Positions 34,190-47,287 of a stretch of DNA of 64,000 nucleotides are shown here, piece after piece (the first letter of the stretch is position 1; each line of letters starts with the position of its first letter). Made by a program: the position numbers and the translations under genes. Origin of the DNA: Imbricaverruca yamaguchii (Eukaryota; Arthropoda; Thecostraca; Neoverrucidae); NCBI GenBank assembly GCA_034440575.1, contig JAOTOL010001656.1, positions 1,901,501 through 1,965,500 of the forward strand, given 5' to 3'. The notes under the pieces are model-generated. The model did not search any database. It saw only the letters and a program-made list of their open reading frames with translations, and was not told where the DNA came from.

Positions 34190-36303
34190 CTGCTTGCTCG
34201 GCCTCACACTCACGGCTGGCTTCCTATTATTATGGGGAACTCTCAACGGTCCTTCATACAACCAGTTCGCCACCAAAGGTCGTGGCATGTCATTTGGTAT
34301 CCTAAGATAACCTTATATCGAATTCGTCATTTTCGCACCATGTATTCAGCGATATGTATTCTGTACGGTATATTATGCGGTTCTGCAGCATCTGGTTTGA
34401 TAACACTGCTGTGGGTTGTGTGTACCTTTGTGCTGATGCAATTCGTGGGTGGTTAAGAAAGCAACTGTCTTGTATCATATATCCCTCATATTTGTTTTTA
34501 TGTCGCTGAGGGATCCAGTGAAAAGCACACGGAAGTGATACCATAAGTCAATGTACAAATCAGCATAAGTCATAGCACAAACAAAAATTAATATTGGCCT
34601 CTGTGCTGAAGACCATGCAGATGCTCCTGTAGGTAGGCTCCTGAATGTGGCCGCGGAGTACGACGACGTGTTTGTTGGGTTGTTCACGATGCACTTTATG
34701 CACATTCACGACCAATGGTGCCGGAATACGACGACGTGCACGCTATGTTATCAAGGATGGTACTTTTTCACATCTGCGGTTCTGAGGTTCCATTAACACT
34801 TCCTCTAGTTGCCATACTTCCTTGGTACATGCTTCTCACGCGTTCATGCACTTTTTCTGAAATCGGTGCACAATCATACGGTGTGGCGCATAGCAAAATA
34901 GGTCACATATGAGGTGAAATTAGCTAATGAACTGCAGGCTCAGTCACGCCTGCTTGTCTTTTTTTGTAGCATATTTCATGCTGGCAATGCATAGCTACAA
35001 ACTATTTCACACCTGAGTTATGTGCAAACATAACTTCCTCACGTTTATGGTGAATGATGAAAGGGAGGACGCCTGTAAAAAGCTTGGCCTACGTCCCAAG
35101 ATCCATTTTACCACACATTCCATCAGAGAGTAGGCGGGCGGATGGGGAGGGAACATCACTCGGACACCGCTGCATCTATAAATGAGCTGGATCCACGATG
35201 AAAAAGTCACCATACGACCGCCGTGATGAAGCCAATTTAACGACATCCAGTCTATATTTCATTATATGCACTCACAGCCATCTCGACTTGAATTTCTAGG
35301 TAGGGGAGGGACACGACCAGGTAGCGGGGAAAATACCATTTGCAATTACTCGCTAATTAGTATTGTCACCTGGTAGCACTCTTGTCAATTGATACTTTTC
35401 CTGTCTGTCGTCAGCCTCTGGTTTAGCAAGATGACCGAGCTAGCTTCAGGCACATATAGCATAGTATGATCTAGCATAAACCGTATTTCTATGATCTGTC
35501 AGGCTCTAATGTTACTTCCGGATCAGGGTTTTGGCCGGCCTTGTGAGAATTAGCGGAATATAAGTAAAGTATTGCAATGCGATTGGAATTTCGCTGGAAG
35601 ATTTTCGTTTGTCTTCCACGTAGCAAAATGATTTTCTGTGGTAACATGTTCAAGAACGTCGTGTCCAACGAACCAAATTTGTCGCCTGGGACATAACGGG
35701 GTATAACGGAATAGGCTAAACACGGTACCCCGCCTTGCCAATACCTCGCACCGCAAAACTACTAACTGATAATTTTCACCAGACTGGATTCCTCGCATCT
35801 GTGCCATCACAGCATTGTCAGTAGTCGCTGAGTTAATTTCTTAATATTTGCCCAGACTTTTATCTGTCATACTGCCAACTTGTTTCAATATCATCACGGG
35901 TTTTGTATCTGCCTGCTACTTTGCACTCAACGAAGAATAAATGATATCAGCTGCTCATGCGATGGGTACCCAATATTTCCCCATGTTCTGTCCCATTTAT
36001 TCCGTGGGTGGGGAAAATGGGAAAAGGTAAGGTCTATTTGGTATCAGTGCTGATCTTAAGCAGAACTATATACGTAGCTAAACACGGAACACCATGGGAC
36101 TAGACGTTCCAAAGCCCAGCTTGGGGGCAAATATTTTTAATGGGGTCCAATAGTTTTGTGTTGGGATCAGTAGAACGTTAAGGTGCTGGTATTGTCCGCC
36201 TTACCAGTTCTTTTAGCATACTCCTGAATACAACAGATGCAGGACCAATGCAGGCGGTTAGCAAATGAACACGTATGCAGCCCGAGACGTCTCAGCCTAT
36301 CAG

Positions 36304-38511
36304 TCCTACACAGACCACATTAGGACGCACGACCTGCCTTCAGATCCCCTCAGTCGCCTGTCCTACACAGACCACATTAGGATGCCCGACCTGCCTTCAG
36401 ATCTCCTCAGCCGCCTGTCCTACACAGACCACATTAGGACGCACGACCTGCCTTCGGATCTCCTCAGCCGCCTGTCCTACACAGACCACATTAGGACGCC
36501 CGACCTGCCTTCAGATATCCTCAGCCGCCTGTCCTACACAGACCACATTAAGACGCACGACCTGCCTTCAGATCCCCTCAGCCGCCTGTCCTATACAGAC
36601 CACATTAGGATGCCCGACCTGCCTTCAGATCTCCTCAGCCGCCTGTCCTACACAGACCACATTAGGACGCACGACCTGCCTTCGGATCTCCTCAGCCGCC
36701 TGTCCTACACAGACCACATTAGGACGCCCGACCTGCCTTCAGATATCCTCAGCCGCCTGTCCTACACAGACCACATTAGGATGCCCGACCTGCCTTCAGA
36801 TCTCTTCAGCCGCCTGTCCTACACAGACCACATTAGGATGCCCGACCTGCCTTCAGATCTCTTCAGCCGCCTGTCCTACACAGACCACATTAGGACGCCC
36901 GACCTGCCTTCAGATCTCCTCAGTCGCCTGTCCTACACAGACCACATTAGGATGCCCGACCTGCCTTCAGATCCCCTCAGCCGCCTGTCCTACACAGACC
37001 ACATTAGGACGCACGACCTGCCTTCGGATCTCCTCAGCCGCCTGTCCTACACAGACCACATTAGGACGCACGACCTGCCTTCAGATCTCCTCAGCCGCCT
37101 GTCCTACACAGACCACATTAGGACGCACGACCTGCCTTCGGATCTCCTCAGCCGCCTGTCCTACACAGACCACATTAGGACGCCCGACCTGCCTTCAGAT
37201 ATCCTCAGCCGCCTGTCCTACAGACCACATTAGGACGCCCGACCTGCCTTCGATCTCCTCAGTCGCCTGTCTCAGACCACATTGGATGCCCGACCTGCCT
37301 TCAGATCTCTTCAGTCGCCTGTCCTACACAGACCACATTGGATGCCCGACCTGCCTTCAGATCTCTTCAGTCGCCTGTCCTACACAGACCACATTAGGAT
37401 GCCCGACCTGCCTTCAGATCTCCTCAGCCGCCTGTCCTACACAGACCACATTAGGATGCCCGACCTGCCTTCAGATCTCCTCAGCCGCCTGTCCTACACA
37501 GACCACATTAGGATGCCCGACCTGCCTTCAGATCTCCTCAGTCGCCTGTCCTACACAGACCACATTAGGATGCCCGACCTGCCTTCAGATCCCCTCAGCT
37601 GCCTGTCCTACACAGACCACATTAGGACGCACGACCTGCCTTCGGATCTCCTCAGCCGCCTGTCCTACACAGACCACATTAGGACGCACGACCTGCCTTC
37701 AGATCTCCTCAGCCGCCTGTCCTACACAGACCACATTAGGACGCACGACCTGCCTTCGGATCTCCTCAGCCGCCTGTCCTACACAGACCACATTAGGACG
37801 CCCGACCTGCCTTCAGATATCCTCAGCCGCCTGTCCTACACAGACCACATTAGGACGCCCGACCTGCCTTCAGATCTCCTCAGTCGCCTGTCCTACACAG
37901 ACCACATTGGATGCCCGACCTGCCTTCAGATCTCTTCAGTCGCCTGTCCTACACAGACCACATTGGATGCCCGACCTGCCTTCAGATCTCTTCAGTCGCC
38001 TGTCCTACACAGACCACATTAGGATGCCCGACCTGCCTTCAGATCTCCTCAGCCGCCTGTCCTACACAGACCACATTAGGATGCCCGACCTGCCTTCAGA
38101 TCTCCTCAGCCGCCTGTCCTACACAGACCACATTAGGATGCCCGACCTGCCTTCAGATCTCCTCAGCCGCCTGTCCTACACAGACCACATTAGGATGCCC
38201 GACCTGCCTTCAGATCTCCTCAGCCGCCTGTCCTACACAGACCACATTAGGACGCACGACCTGCCTTCAGATCTCCTCAGCCGCCTGTCCTACACAGACC
38301 ACATTAGGACGCCCGACCTGCCTTCAGATCTCCTCAGCCGCCTGTCCTACACAGACCACATTAGGACGCCCGACCTGCCTTCAGATCTCTTCAGCCGCCT
38401 GTCCTACACATACCACATTAGGACGCCCGACCTGCCTTCAGATCTCTTCAGCCGCCTGTCCTACACAGACCACATTAGGACGCCCGACCTGCCTTCAGAT
38501 CCCCTCAGCCG
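36304..38511. repeat. 57 bp minisatellite, ~39 copies, with higher-order structure
   Basis: Unit begins CAGACCACATTAGGACG (with ATG or ACG variants), continues CCCGACCTGCCTTCAGATC and TCCTCAGCCGCCTGTCCTAC, and repeats at 57 bp. Variant marks (ACGCAC/ACGCCC/ATGCCC; TCGGATC; AGATATC; CTCTTC; CCCCTC) recur in ordered blocks: a four-unit block at 36316 repeats at 36544, and a longer block near 36949 repeats near 37569. A few 1-3 bp losses at 37220-37290 shift frame. The 769-codon open frame across it is a by-product of 57 being a multiple of three. Confidence 0.97.
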
Positions 38512-39739
38512 TCGACGGTCCACAAACGTTCTGTTGAAAAACTCAATGCGATGTGGGATTCTTGAACATGGCCGGCGCCAGTAAGGACCTTGAAATGCTT
38601 TATGGGACCGCGCAGCACAGCCTTCAGTACGTGAGTCGTGTGGATCACTGCGGGATTCTGAACGCGGTAGAGTGCGCCCCACTGCGGTCAGATGCCCTGG
38701 GACTATAGACGTAGGAACAGGGGGGGGGGACAAGAGGACCATGGTCCACCCACGTTTCTAAGTGTGTGAGGGGGGGCAACAATGGTAGCTGGCCCCCACC
38801 CCTGAAACATTAAAATTTCCTTAAAAAGTATGCACACATTCCCGTATGTGAACAACTCCCTGCAAGCCATAACTAGGTAACAGCTGCACATATCACATCA
38901 TAACACTGAATGTTTTAAGTCATGCACAGTTGGACATAACTTTACAACAACGCAACTAATTTAGGAATTGATGTAATGCAACAGATGCATGGATATTCAT
39001 ACCTTATGTTATGTTATGAAAAGACTATGAAGCAGATCATGTGCCAACCATTGCCAAAATACATTCATACTAGTTTTACTGTGGTTCTTTGACTGTTAGC
39101 ATATTTAAAGATCAATTTCGTTAATATTTCCTTCAGTAGAAAATTATAAAGCCTGATGGCAGTTACGTAACACATTCAAGGCAAGACCTACAATTCGCAA
39201 GCACAAGTTCCTTGCCTTGATATTACATAGCCATACATTATATTTGGCCTTGATCCAAGCTGCCATACACTTCAAAGTTACATGTATGTTGTTTATTGAA
39301 GCATACAAATTACTACCGCGATACATACATTGCGTGACTGTAATCTGGAATAGAGCGTCAAAATTTCAAAATCTCACTGGGTATTTAGCGGTGCTGGCAT
39401 CCAACATAGCAAAACGCTTATTTTCATCATACATTATGGTAACCTAGAAACAATAATGAAGTTCACACCCTATTCAATCAACTTCAAGTGCGAGAACACC
39501 TGTCAGAATCTCAGAATCCCCCGAGAGGATTAGACACTCGTGATGCGACCTGGCAAGGTCACATGAGGAGTGACATGAAGAGTGATGACACGACGAGTGA
39601 CGAATGATGCTTGTCATGTGACCTGAGAAGGCACATGCCGAGTATGGGAACCGACTCCAGTGAATTTTCCGCCGGGTAACTGCGTAGTGGCATTAACAGC
39701 ACTTTAAACATTGAATACGAATTATGTCATGATGGGGGC
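38512..39739. other. No gene seen
   Basis: Follows the 57 bp array; AT-rich after 38800. GAGTGACATGAAGAGTGATG-type short repeats lie at 39560-39620. Nothing else recognised. Confidence 0.4.
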
Positions 39740-41110
39740 CGTAAACAGACGTGCTGTAACCCTGAAAATCACGCTTAGGCCTGAAACGTTCGCGCCCGGG
39801 CCAAACAAAATAGCACTGGGGGTGGGGGAAAATGCCATGCCGGGGTTCATACAAATAACAACGGGGACCCCAAAAGGTTTGACCGGGGCCCCTAAAAATC
39901 ACGCTGAGCCTGAAGGTCCTAAAAAGTCGCGTTCGACCCCCTCAAAACCACGTCAGGGGCCTGACAGGTCGCATCGCAACCCCAAGCGTCTCATCTGGAT
40001 CATCTAATAAAGGAGGCTGAAGAAACGAAAAAAACTATTTTTGTAAACCCATTTGTACATGGAAAACCACTCTGGTGTCACAGTAATCGCTAAAAAAGAA
40101 GCCAAAACTTGAGACCCCAAAGACGTGTCCAGCCCACTAAATATCGTGATAGGCATCCCATCAAATGACGATAGGGTCCAAAAATCACATTTAGACCCAA
40201 AAACTTCTCTCCGTCGCACTTCAAAGTCACACTAGGGGCGCATAAAGTAGCGGCGGTGCCCCACAAATCGCAACTGGTTTTACAAAAGTCAATTCTTACA
40301 CGAATTGTCACTCTGCGGCCATAAAAAATGGCGTCAAATACCACAAAAAACGCATCGGGCTTCGGAAAAGAAGAGCGTTGGAGCACCGAAAAATCGAGAG
40401 CCCGAATAATCGTACAGGGGCCCAAAAATATCGCATAGGAGGCTTACAAAAATGGAAGATGATCCCCAAAATCACAAATGGGCTCCATCGAGTCAACCCG
40501 AGCACCGAAAAGCTCAGAAGAAAGAAAGTCCCGAAAGAAAGTTCCCCTAAGGGCCTTTTTACTCCGAAGGGTGATATCGGCTGGCAAAAAAAAAACTCGT
40601 TGAGCAGCCACAGCGGCATACCAAAAAGGAAAATGTTCCCACCACTCCATCCTGGGAGTAATCGAATACATTCTGGTCGGGGCATCAAAAATACCCATCG
40701 GGGCTAAAAAAAAATTGGCGTCGATGGCCCCACATAGGTACAGCATGGCCCAAAAATCGCTTTGGGACAAGACAAGAAGTTTCGGAGGTTCAAGCTGGAA
40801 CCCTCCAAAAGAAAGAGATTCAGAAAAAAATGTCAGAGCCAGGAAAATCGTTCCTTAGCCAAAACATACCACCAGATGCCTTAACAAATCGCATAGGGCT
40901 AAAAAGAAAAACGTACCGGAGCTCGACAAATCGCGGCGGGACACAACAAAATGTCGTCGGGGCCCAGAACAATCAGGCCGTGACTGAGACTTTCCATAAT
41001 TCAGTAGAAATCACCAAAAATTTCGTCGAGCCCAGAAAACTGGCGTCGGATCCCTCCCCCGACACAACGCGTCTGAACCCAAAAAGTGACATGCAAAAAA
41101 ACTACGACCA
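39740..41110. repeat. Decayed ~21 bp tandem repeat (third locus) / dispersed element
   Basis: Successive phrases resemble GGGGCCCNAAAAATCGCRT at ~20-23 bp spacing (for example GGGGCCCCTAAAAATCACGC, AGGGGCCCAAAAATATCGCA). The same texture appears at 60260-61320. 40815-41060 is collinear with 60610-60850: both contain, in order, AGGAAAAT, CCAGATGCCTT, TCGCRTANGGC, GCGGCGRGACACA, AATCAGRCCGNGACT and TCGARCCCAGAAA. So this is also a pair of anciently duplicated blocks. No coding signal. Confidence 0.7.
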
Positions 41111-42071
41111 GGTGAGTATTTTAATAAAAAAAATTAGTAACAATATACTGACAGAAGTGAACCAAACGTTGAACTATGCAAATATGTTCAACCACATGAG
41201 TTAGCTCAGGATATCAATGCAAAGTTAATGCACCCATTGGCCATATTTTGTCTCGCAAATTACCATACATGAGCATCATCAACTTACGCAGCAATATTTC
41301 TCCCTCAGGGTCACCAAGTTTCGCCACCATTACTATGACGTAATTGCGCATCACCTAGCATCTTGCTAGTGAAGAGGATTTTAAGCATTGCAATGGATGC
41401 CCTAATATCTAATAGGATTTCATTACGAGAGGTTCGGGAAGAGTTTACCGAAGGTCAAATAACATTGTGTCAGTACCCTGGCCCGCCTTCCGTCCCTCTT
41501 CCCGCTTGGGAGCCATGGTCGCGTCAATGTCGTAACTTATCGTAGGTAATAGGCTGCCAGGATTCAAAGCAAATCCATCTAGACCAAGATAGCCATATAG
41601 GTAGTGTTGTTATCACTGAGGCATTCCATGTGAGAAAAGAGAACTGTAGCCAACCAAATTCAGGAAGAAAACACCTCTCTGAACATATCTGATGCATATT
41701 AGTGCACCCTACAGAGCAAAAGGTGTGTGGCCCAACGGCGACTTTTGTAATTTTTGGCAACGAATCAATTGAAAACATAAGATATGAACGAATGAGGCGA
41801 GGTATGAATGCGGTATGAGGTAGGTGAACCAAAGATGCCAAGTCATGTTCCAATTCTAGGCAAATGAAGATAGAAGCGAACGAAATATGGACACATAAAT
41901 TAATGCAGTAATTTCCAGCGATTCAAATTATCGCTGAAGGTGGAGCATAGTGGGCACTCCACCCTACTTAGACGTAAAGACATAAAGACATACAATATTA
42001 GTGCAAGGGCCACAAGGGCCCTTCTTGGTTGCACTCTGTACACTCAACCAGTTGCCCACCAAATCCGTCGA
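41111..42071. other. No gene seen
   Basis: AT-rich. The part next to 42072 may include the untranslated 3' end of the LINE that follows on the minus strand, but no boundary or duplication was found. Confidence 0.4.
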
Positions 42072-42600
42072 TCAGCCCTCCCCGTAATACTGAAAAGCAA
42101 GCCCTCTATTCCTGTAATGATTGTCTATGCTGTTTTTAAAGATGTTCAATGTGCTGCTACTGACAATGGTTTCTGGCAGCTGGCTTCAGTGTTCTACTAC
42201 CCTGTTGGTGAAGAAAGACTGTCTTATGCTGTGTCTGCTGTTCTGCTGTGGTTAACTTTAATTTCGAATTGATGACCTCTAATTGCATCATTTCTGTTAA
42301 ATTCAAACATTTCCCCAAGATATCCCATCTCCAGACCAAGGACAAATTTAAAGACCTCGATGAGATCTCCTCTCAGCCTTCTATATCTAAGTGAAACCAT
42401 ATTCAATTTCTTCAATCTTCCCTCATATGCCAGGTTGCTTATACCATTAACCATTTTTGTAGCCCTCTTTTGTACTCTCTCTAAAAGCCAACAATCTTTT
42501 TCATAGCTAGGAGACCAAGCTTGGACACAATATTGGAAATGTGGCCTGACATATGCACAGCAAAGTTTCCTGATGATTTCATCACTTCTGTATGACTGAT
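42072..42600 (-). pseudogene. CR1/L2-like LINE, C-terminal reverse transcriptase end
   Basis: On the minus strand from about 42600 the translation shows YVRPHFQYCVQAWSPSYEKD, then LLERVQKRATKMVNG, then YEGRLKKLNMVSLRYRRLRG and DLIEVFK. This is the conserved thumb/C-terminal segment of CR1/L2-type reverse transcriptases. The first frame breaks at about 42224. The family pattern then continues one frame over: FFTNRVVEH, a stop (TGA) where tryptophan is expected, then SQLPETIV...LNIFKNSID and HYRNRGLAF, closing at a stop at 42072-42074. So one frameshift and one nonsense change are visible. The polymerase core and endonuclease are missing upstream (stop TAA beyond ~42602). A dead, 5'-truncated copy, less decayed than the other LINE scraps here. 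Confidence 0.88.
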
Positions 42601-43734
42601 GACTTCCTTATTCACACAAGTGCTCACACATGTATATATATACAAAAGGTTTCATAATTGCAGAGAAAAGCGGCACTCATGATATTGCGCCATATATAGC
42701 TAGCTCCAGACCGGTAGCTACAACACAGTGCTTATTACGAAGAAACACACAACCCTCACGAAATACCAAACCGTGTCGTGTTTGTACATTGTAGTTTCCA
42801 TACAAAAACGAAAAAGGAAAACGGTTACGGGTAGGGGGAGCATATTGACGCGAGGAACCACATTTGCTGGTGCTGTCGCCTTGGTAGGGATAAATCACTG
42901 GGCAAAAATTATATCCCAAAGTTGAATTTTTTTTTTCAGGACCAAATCATGATCCTTCCTCAGTTTCGACACCACCACACACTTCCGAGTGGCGCGTGGG
43001 AAATGGAGCGGGCCAAATTTGAACCCCTACTGCATTTGCACACATTGAGCTTCCATGCAGCTTAATCATTACGTTTTGAGATATACAAGAGAGTGGAACC
43101 AAATAACTAATCTTCATCCCTGTCGTCTCGGAAGTGTAAGCCAGTCATGACGTTTTAATTTAATCCGTCTTTCTGGCTTCTCCGAATCCGAGGTTATTAA
43201 TACCATTGCCTCATAATTGTTCAATTCGATGGCTCTGGATTTCGGTGAATGATGCAGTGCAGTTATGGACGCACATATTGCGGCTGGTAATCATACTTTT
43301 CAGATCCCAAGCCATATTTTAGAGTCGTGCCATCTAGTTAGCCTTCGTTCACGCCCAAACGAAAATGAACTCCAAATCTGGCCCGACATATTTAGCACCA
43401 CCGTACTTTACGGACGCCCCACGATCTCCTGGGCACCACCTGGCTGACCGTCTGGACGGCGCCATAAAACGCCGCAGCGGTGATACAGCGGCGCAGCTCA
43501 ATACACGGTCCACGGGGCGGCGTGGTGCACCACAATCGCCTACCGAGAGCAGTCTAATGGCGCGTGAACAAAACTTGAGAGGCTGCTGTCGGCGCGGCGC
43601 CACGTGCGGACAGCGCCGACTGGCAGTCTTTCGAAAAATGTAATCGTGAAAGAATGGAGGCCCAAATGGATTTGGGGCACACGGAGCCGGCGCGAACACA
43701 CGCCGATGTTTCTCAATCTGTTGTCGGTACCGAG
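42601..43734. other. No gene seen
   Basis: AT-rich to 43350, GC-richer after. Open frames on the minus strand near 43350-43700 extend into the 38 bp array only by chance. Confidence 0.4.
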
Positions 43735-44075
43735 AGGCGGTCCAAGAGAAGGTCCTGATGGATGACCAAGAGAGACGGTCCAAGAGAAGGTCCTGATGGA
43801 TGACCAAGAGAGACGGTCCAAGAGAAGGTCCTGATGGATGACCAAGAGAGACGGTCCAAGAGAAGGTCCTGATGGATGACCAAGAGAGACGGTCCAAGAG
43901 AAGGTCCTGATGGATGACCAAGAGAGACGGTCCAAGAGAAGGTCCTGATGGATGACCAAGAGAGACGGTCCAAGAGAAGGTCCTGATGGATGACCAAGAG
44001 AGACGGTCCAAGAGAAGGTCCTGATGGATGACCAAGAGAGACGGTCCAAGAGAAGGTCCTGATGGATGGCCAAGG
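43735..44075. repeat. 38 bp minisatellite, ~9 copies
   Basis: GGTCCTGATGGATGACCAAG then AGAGACGGTCCAAGAGAA repeats at 38 bp with almost no variation. This is one of the most uniform arrays in the window, so probably young. Three-phase open frames on the minus strand are artefacts. Confidence 0.97.
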
Positions 44076-44420
44076 GAGGCGGTCCCGAGAGGAGGTCCCG
44101 AGAGGCGGTCCCGTGAGGTGGCTCCGATGGATCGTTCCAAGAGGTGATTCAAAGAGTTGGTCCTAAGAGGTGGTCCAAAGAGTTGGCTCCAGAAGTGGTC
44201 CAAAGAGTTGGCTCCAGAAGTGGTCCCAAGAAGTGGTCCCAAGAAGTGGTCCCCGAAAGTGGTCCCAAGAAGTGGTCCCCAAAAGTGGTCCCAAGAGGTG
44301 GTCCCAAGAAGTGGTCCCCAAAAATGGCCCTAAGAGGTGGTCCCAAAAGACGGGTCCGAGAGGCGGTCTTGTAAGATCGCAAAGAGGTTCTGAGGGACGG
44401 TCCGGAGAGGCATTCCTGGG
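44076..44420. repeat. Degenerate ~13 bp GGTCCCAAGA repeat
   Basis: GTGGTCCCAAGAA and relatives (GTGGTCCAAAGAGTTGG, GTGGTCCCCAAAA, GCGGTCCCGAGAG) repeat at about 13-20 bp. It directly follows the 38 bp array, which contains GGTCCAAGAG twice-like; the 38 bp unit may have grown out of this simpler repeat. Confidence 0.85.
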
Positions 44421-45328
44421 AAGATGTCTCGAAGCAAAGTTCTTGAACATTCTGAAATGTAGTTGTTCACTTCCTAATTTTGGAAGTGTACTTGTGTTCT
44501 TTAACGGTGCGGTGTCTGAAAGCCAAAGAATGCTCGAAGTCTATGCACGAAATCACATACATCTGTCAATTTCACGCTAATTAACTGCTTAAGCGTCGCC
44601 AGTTATTTTCATAATATGATATGCTTGTGACTATTTGTATTCCCCCACTCGCACAGAAACACGTACACGGAGAGAAAAAGTCCGACCGAGAGTTAGCCGC
44701 TTATATCCATTTCTGCAGGATAGAACATAACATAACTACCCCGTCTACATGAGCAGATCAGCCGTAAACGGAAGTTTCTGATCTGCTCGATTCGCAAAAT
44801 TCGGATCGCGCTGCCCATTTACAAGAGCAAAGCAGCCACTCATCGGATTTTTGCGATTTTACGGCGGACGCACTGTGCTGAACAGTTCCGAATATTTGGC
44901 GCATTTTTGCGCTTCTGACGCACCTATTTCGAGTAACGGCGTACACAAGCACAAGGTATCATCAATGATCCCCGTAGTTAGAGGTTGTTGGGGAGAGATA
45001 CAAAGAATCTGCAAATTCGAAGAATTCACGTAGCCGATGACACGTTGTCGATGACAACATAGCCCTTTCTTCTTCGTGAATCAAACGGTGCATTGTTTCC
45101 AGGTCAGACTGTGTTCTATAATATAGGTTCCAGACTATGTAATGGTGCATTGTTCCATATGATCTTGTTCCAGACTGTGTAATAGTCAAATAAGCAGGGT
45201 AATTGAGGTTCACCACGCAATCCAATATATAAATCAGCAAAACCCAAACGCTGTCACAAATCCGCCGCGCCCTAAAGCACCAATCCATCACCACCACCAT
45301 CAAATCTGAGGTGTGCAGTAATTGCACC
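44421..45328. other. No gene seen; one hairpin
   Basis: Apart from the inverted repeat at 44751-44788 nothing was recognised. The duplicated phrase CCAGACTRTGTAATRGT lies at about 45131 and 45171. Confidence 0.4.
44751..44788. repeat. 11 bp-stem inverted repeat
   Basis: GAGCAGATCAG (44751-44761) pairs exactly with CTGATCTGCTC (44778-44788), loop 16 bases. It is preceded by ACCCCGTCTACAT. It could be the terminus of a DNA transposon, but no partner end was found. Confidence 0.8.
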
Positions 45329-46176
45329 TTAACCCGCGCCGTATTTCCGGTCAAATCCTCACGCCCCGTCTCGGGGGTGGGGCGGTTGAAGACCCCCTCT
45401 AAAATCCAAACTAAGCATCGCACGAAAACGATAGAGGTGTCATCGGAAAACGCTCGACGAGTAGGGTCCGGGTCCACCCTCCAAAACAATTTCCCCCAAA
45501 AGTGACGTCACCAGGGGGGGGATAGATTTTCACGACTTTTCACGACTTACATTATGTTTTCACTCTGGGGAGTTCATTTTGGGGGATATATGAAGAAACA
45601 AAATTTATTTTGAAGGAGAAAACGTCAGCGAAATCGACCAGGGGTATATTTTTTGGCCTTCCCAAAATATTTTTGTTTGTTGAAATTTCAAAATTTTGAG
45701 TTTTGACGTTTTCTTTAATTTTCGTTTTGCAATGGGTACAGCAGACCGAGAAACGCTGTTGGAAGTCAACTTGCCCTAATAAGAAATGCTTACTTTAGCC
45801 AGAATCCTGTATTTGAACTGCAATTTGGCAAATACGCAAAATTTATATGTAGTCAATAACAAAAGAAATAAAAAAATCCACTTGTGCGTTTTGTTGCACC
45901 CGTAAAGATAAGCAAACGCTGAAAGTTTCATTAAAATAACTGTATCCGTTAAAGAGTGACGACTGGTTGAACGTTTTGAAGGTGACCTCACTTGACCTTG
46001 ACCAACTCGTTGACCCTAGATGACCTGACCTAAAATTTTTGAATCAGCATGTCAAATTGATGCGGAAAAAGGTATGCCAAGTTTAGGCGCGCTGCCACAC
46101 GCCGTTCGTCCACTATCCGCGAAAAAACCTGAGGGGGGGAGTCGGTTAAAGACACCCCCGGGACGGGACGGGTTAA
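45329..46176 (+). mobile_element. TTAA-flanked non-autonomous element, copy B (840 bp)
   Basis: Intact TTAA at 45329-45332 and 46173-46176 enclose 840 bp, the same body length as copy A. Ends read CCCGCGCCG (left) and GGGACGGGACGGG (right). It carries TGACGTCA at 45503. No open frame of transposase kind. This is the best-bounded copy of the family and the best seed for a consensus. Confidence 0.88.
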
Positions 46177-46291
46177 CACGCCCACTGGAAGGACGGGGGA
46201 CGATACCCGCCCACCACTCCGGCTTTCCGTACATAATTATAGATTTTACCGGTCGATATACGTCATTTTTTGCGTACCTGCATAGACATGC

Positions 46292-47287
46292 CCAGCCCGT
46301 CCGGGGGACAGATATCTGCCCCCTACGGTTTTTCCTAATTTTCCGCCGCCATACTAATCGGATTAGCAAGGCCAAACCTCGCATGGCTACTCATTCGTCT
46401 TTTCCACATGTCCTCATACACTTTTAACCCTGAGTCATCTCGTCAGGTCACCAGGTCAGGCGGAGTGACCCAACCTCCCTCGGAGTTCTAGGTAGCATAA
46501 CTTCCACAATAATTGGGCGATTGAGTTGAAAGTTCATCACGTCATGAGTTCATCAGGGACCATAATATATATCTCAGGTTTTTACGTAGCATTAACCTGA
46601 GGTCAGATCGCGACCATGGCTTCCCCCATTATAGGACTATAGTAAAATGTGTAAATGTTTCCTGGTTACATATTTGCTCTCGGAATTACCTCCCAACGGT
46701 TGTGGCGTGTAGTTGGAAGCTATGCTCAATGTTACTGCTGACATTTTTCCCAGTGACCTCACCAAGGTCATCTGAGGTCACCTGAGTTCCCTAGCACATT
46801 TCTGCGCACTGTATCGCACTGGATTGAGCTAGAAGGCTCAAATTACCGTCATGGTGCTTGTATCGCCAAGACGTGTCGATTGATACATTACATGTCATCC
46901 CAAGGCTACTTCATGACCTTAACCTGAGGTCATTGTTTCGGAGTAAGAAGTATTCCTGCTTGTGCGCGTAGCTGGCGCCTCGATTGTCTTTTGTACATCG
47001 CGAAGCGTTCGCCGTTTGTGTCTCTCTGCTACAGGTCCTGAGATATGTGTCGATATCTGAGAGTACGCCCGAGCTGGTCGAACTTGACGTATGATGACCC
47101 AGTGACCTGAGTATTGACCTGAGCGAAAAATAACCCAAACACTTTCGATAGAGCTTGTCACCAGATATCCGACGCCGCTTTTCCGTTTGTCGCTAGCTAG
47201 CACAGTTCTAGAGATCTTAGGGGGCAGACATCTGCCCCCCCCCGGACCGGCGAAGTTGGTGCGGACCGCCGGACGTGAGAGTATTAA
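46292..47287 (+). mobile_element. Second TTAA family, unit X1 (~1 kb)
   Basis: Starts near a hairpin (GGGGGACAGATATCTGCCCC at 46303) and ends with a related hairpin (GGGGGCAGACATCTGCCCCC at ~47220), then about 45 bp and TTAA at 47284-47287. About 80% similar by eye to unit X2, which follows directly. The left TTAA is not clear; ~115 bp of other sequence separates it from copy B. No coding frame. Confidence 0.75.

Larger units (their letters stand above)
30071..36294. other. 6 kb without recognisable gene
   Basis: Contains an ACAT microsatellite (30431-30485), TGACGTCA sites at 31588 and 32511, a pentamer GGTCA run (34157-34189) and a small open frame with a hydrophobic stretch at 33278-33523 (a hydrophobic run after MHADCVAGCVG; no family match). 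GC-rich at about 33330-33640, otherwise AT-rich. No RNA gene or transposon seen. Confidence 0.45.

Noticed and set aside
36304..38511. Arthropod-type telomere repeat because ACATTAGGACG contains TTAGG
   Set aside because: TTAGG occurs once per 57 bp unit, not in tandem.
36275..38584. 769-codon open frame over the 57 bp array as a repeat protein gene
   Set aside because: 57 is a multiple of three, so several frames stay open. Variants between units change amino acids as often as not in each frame, frame shifts at 37220-37290 are tolerated, and no start or splice context stands out.
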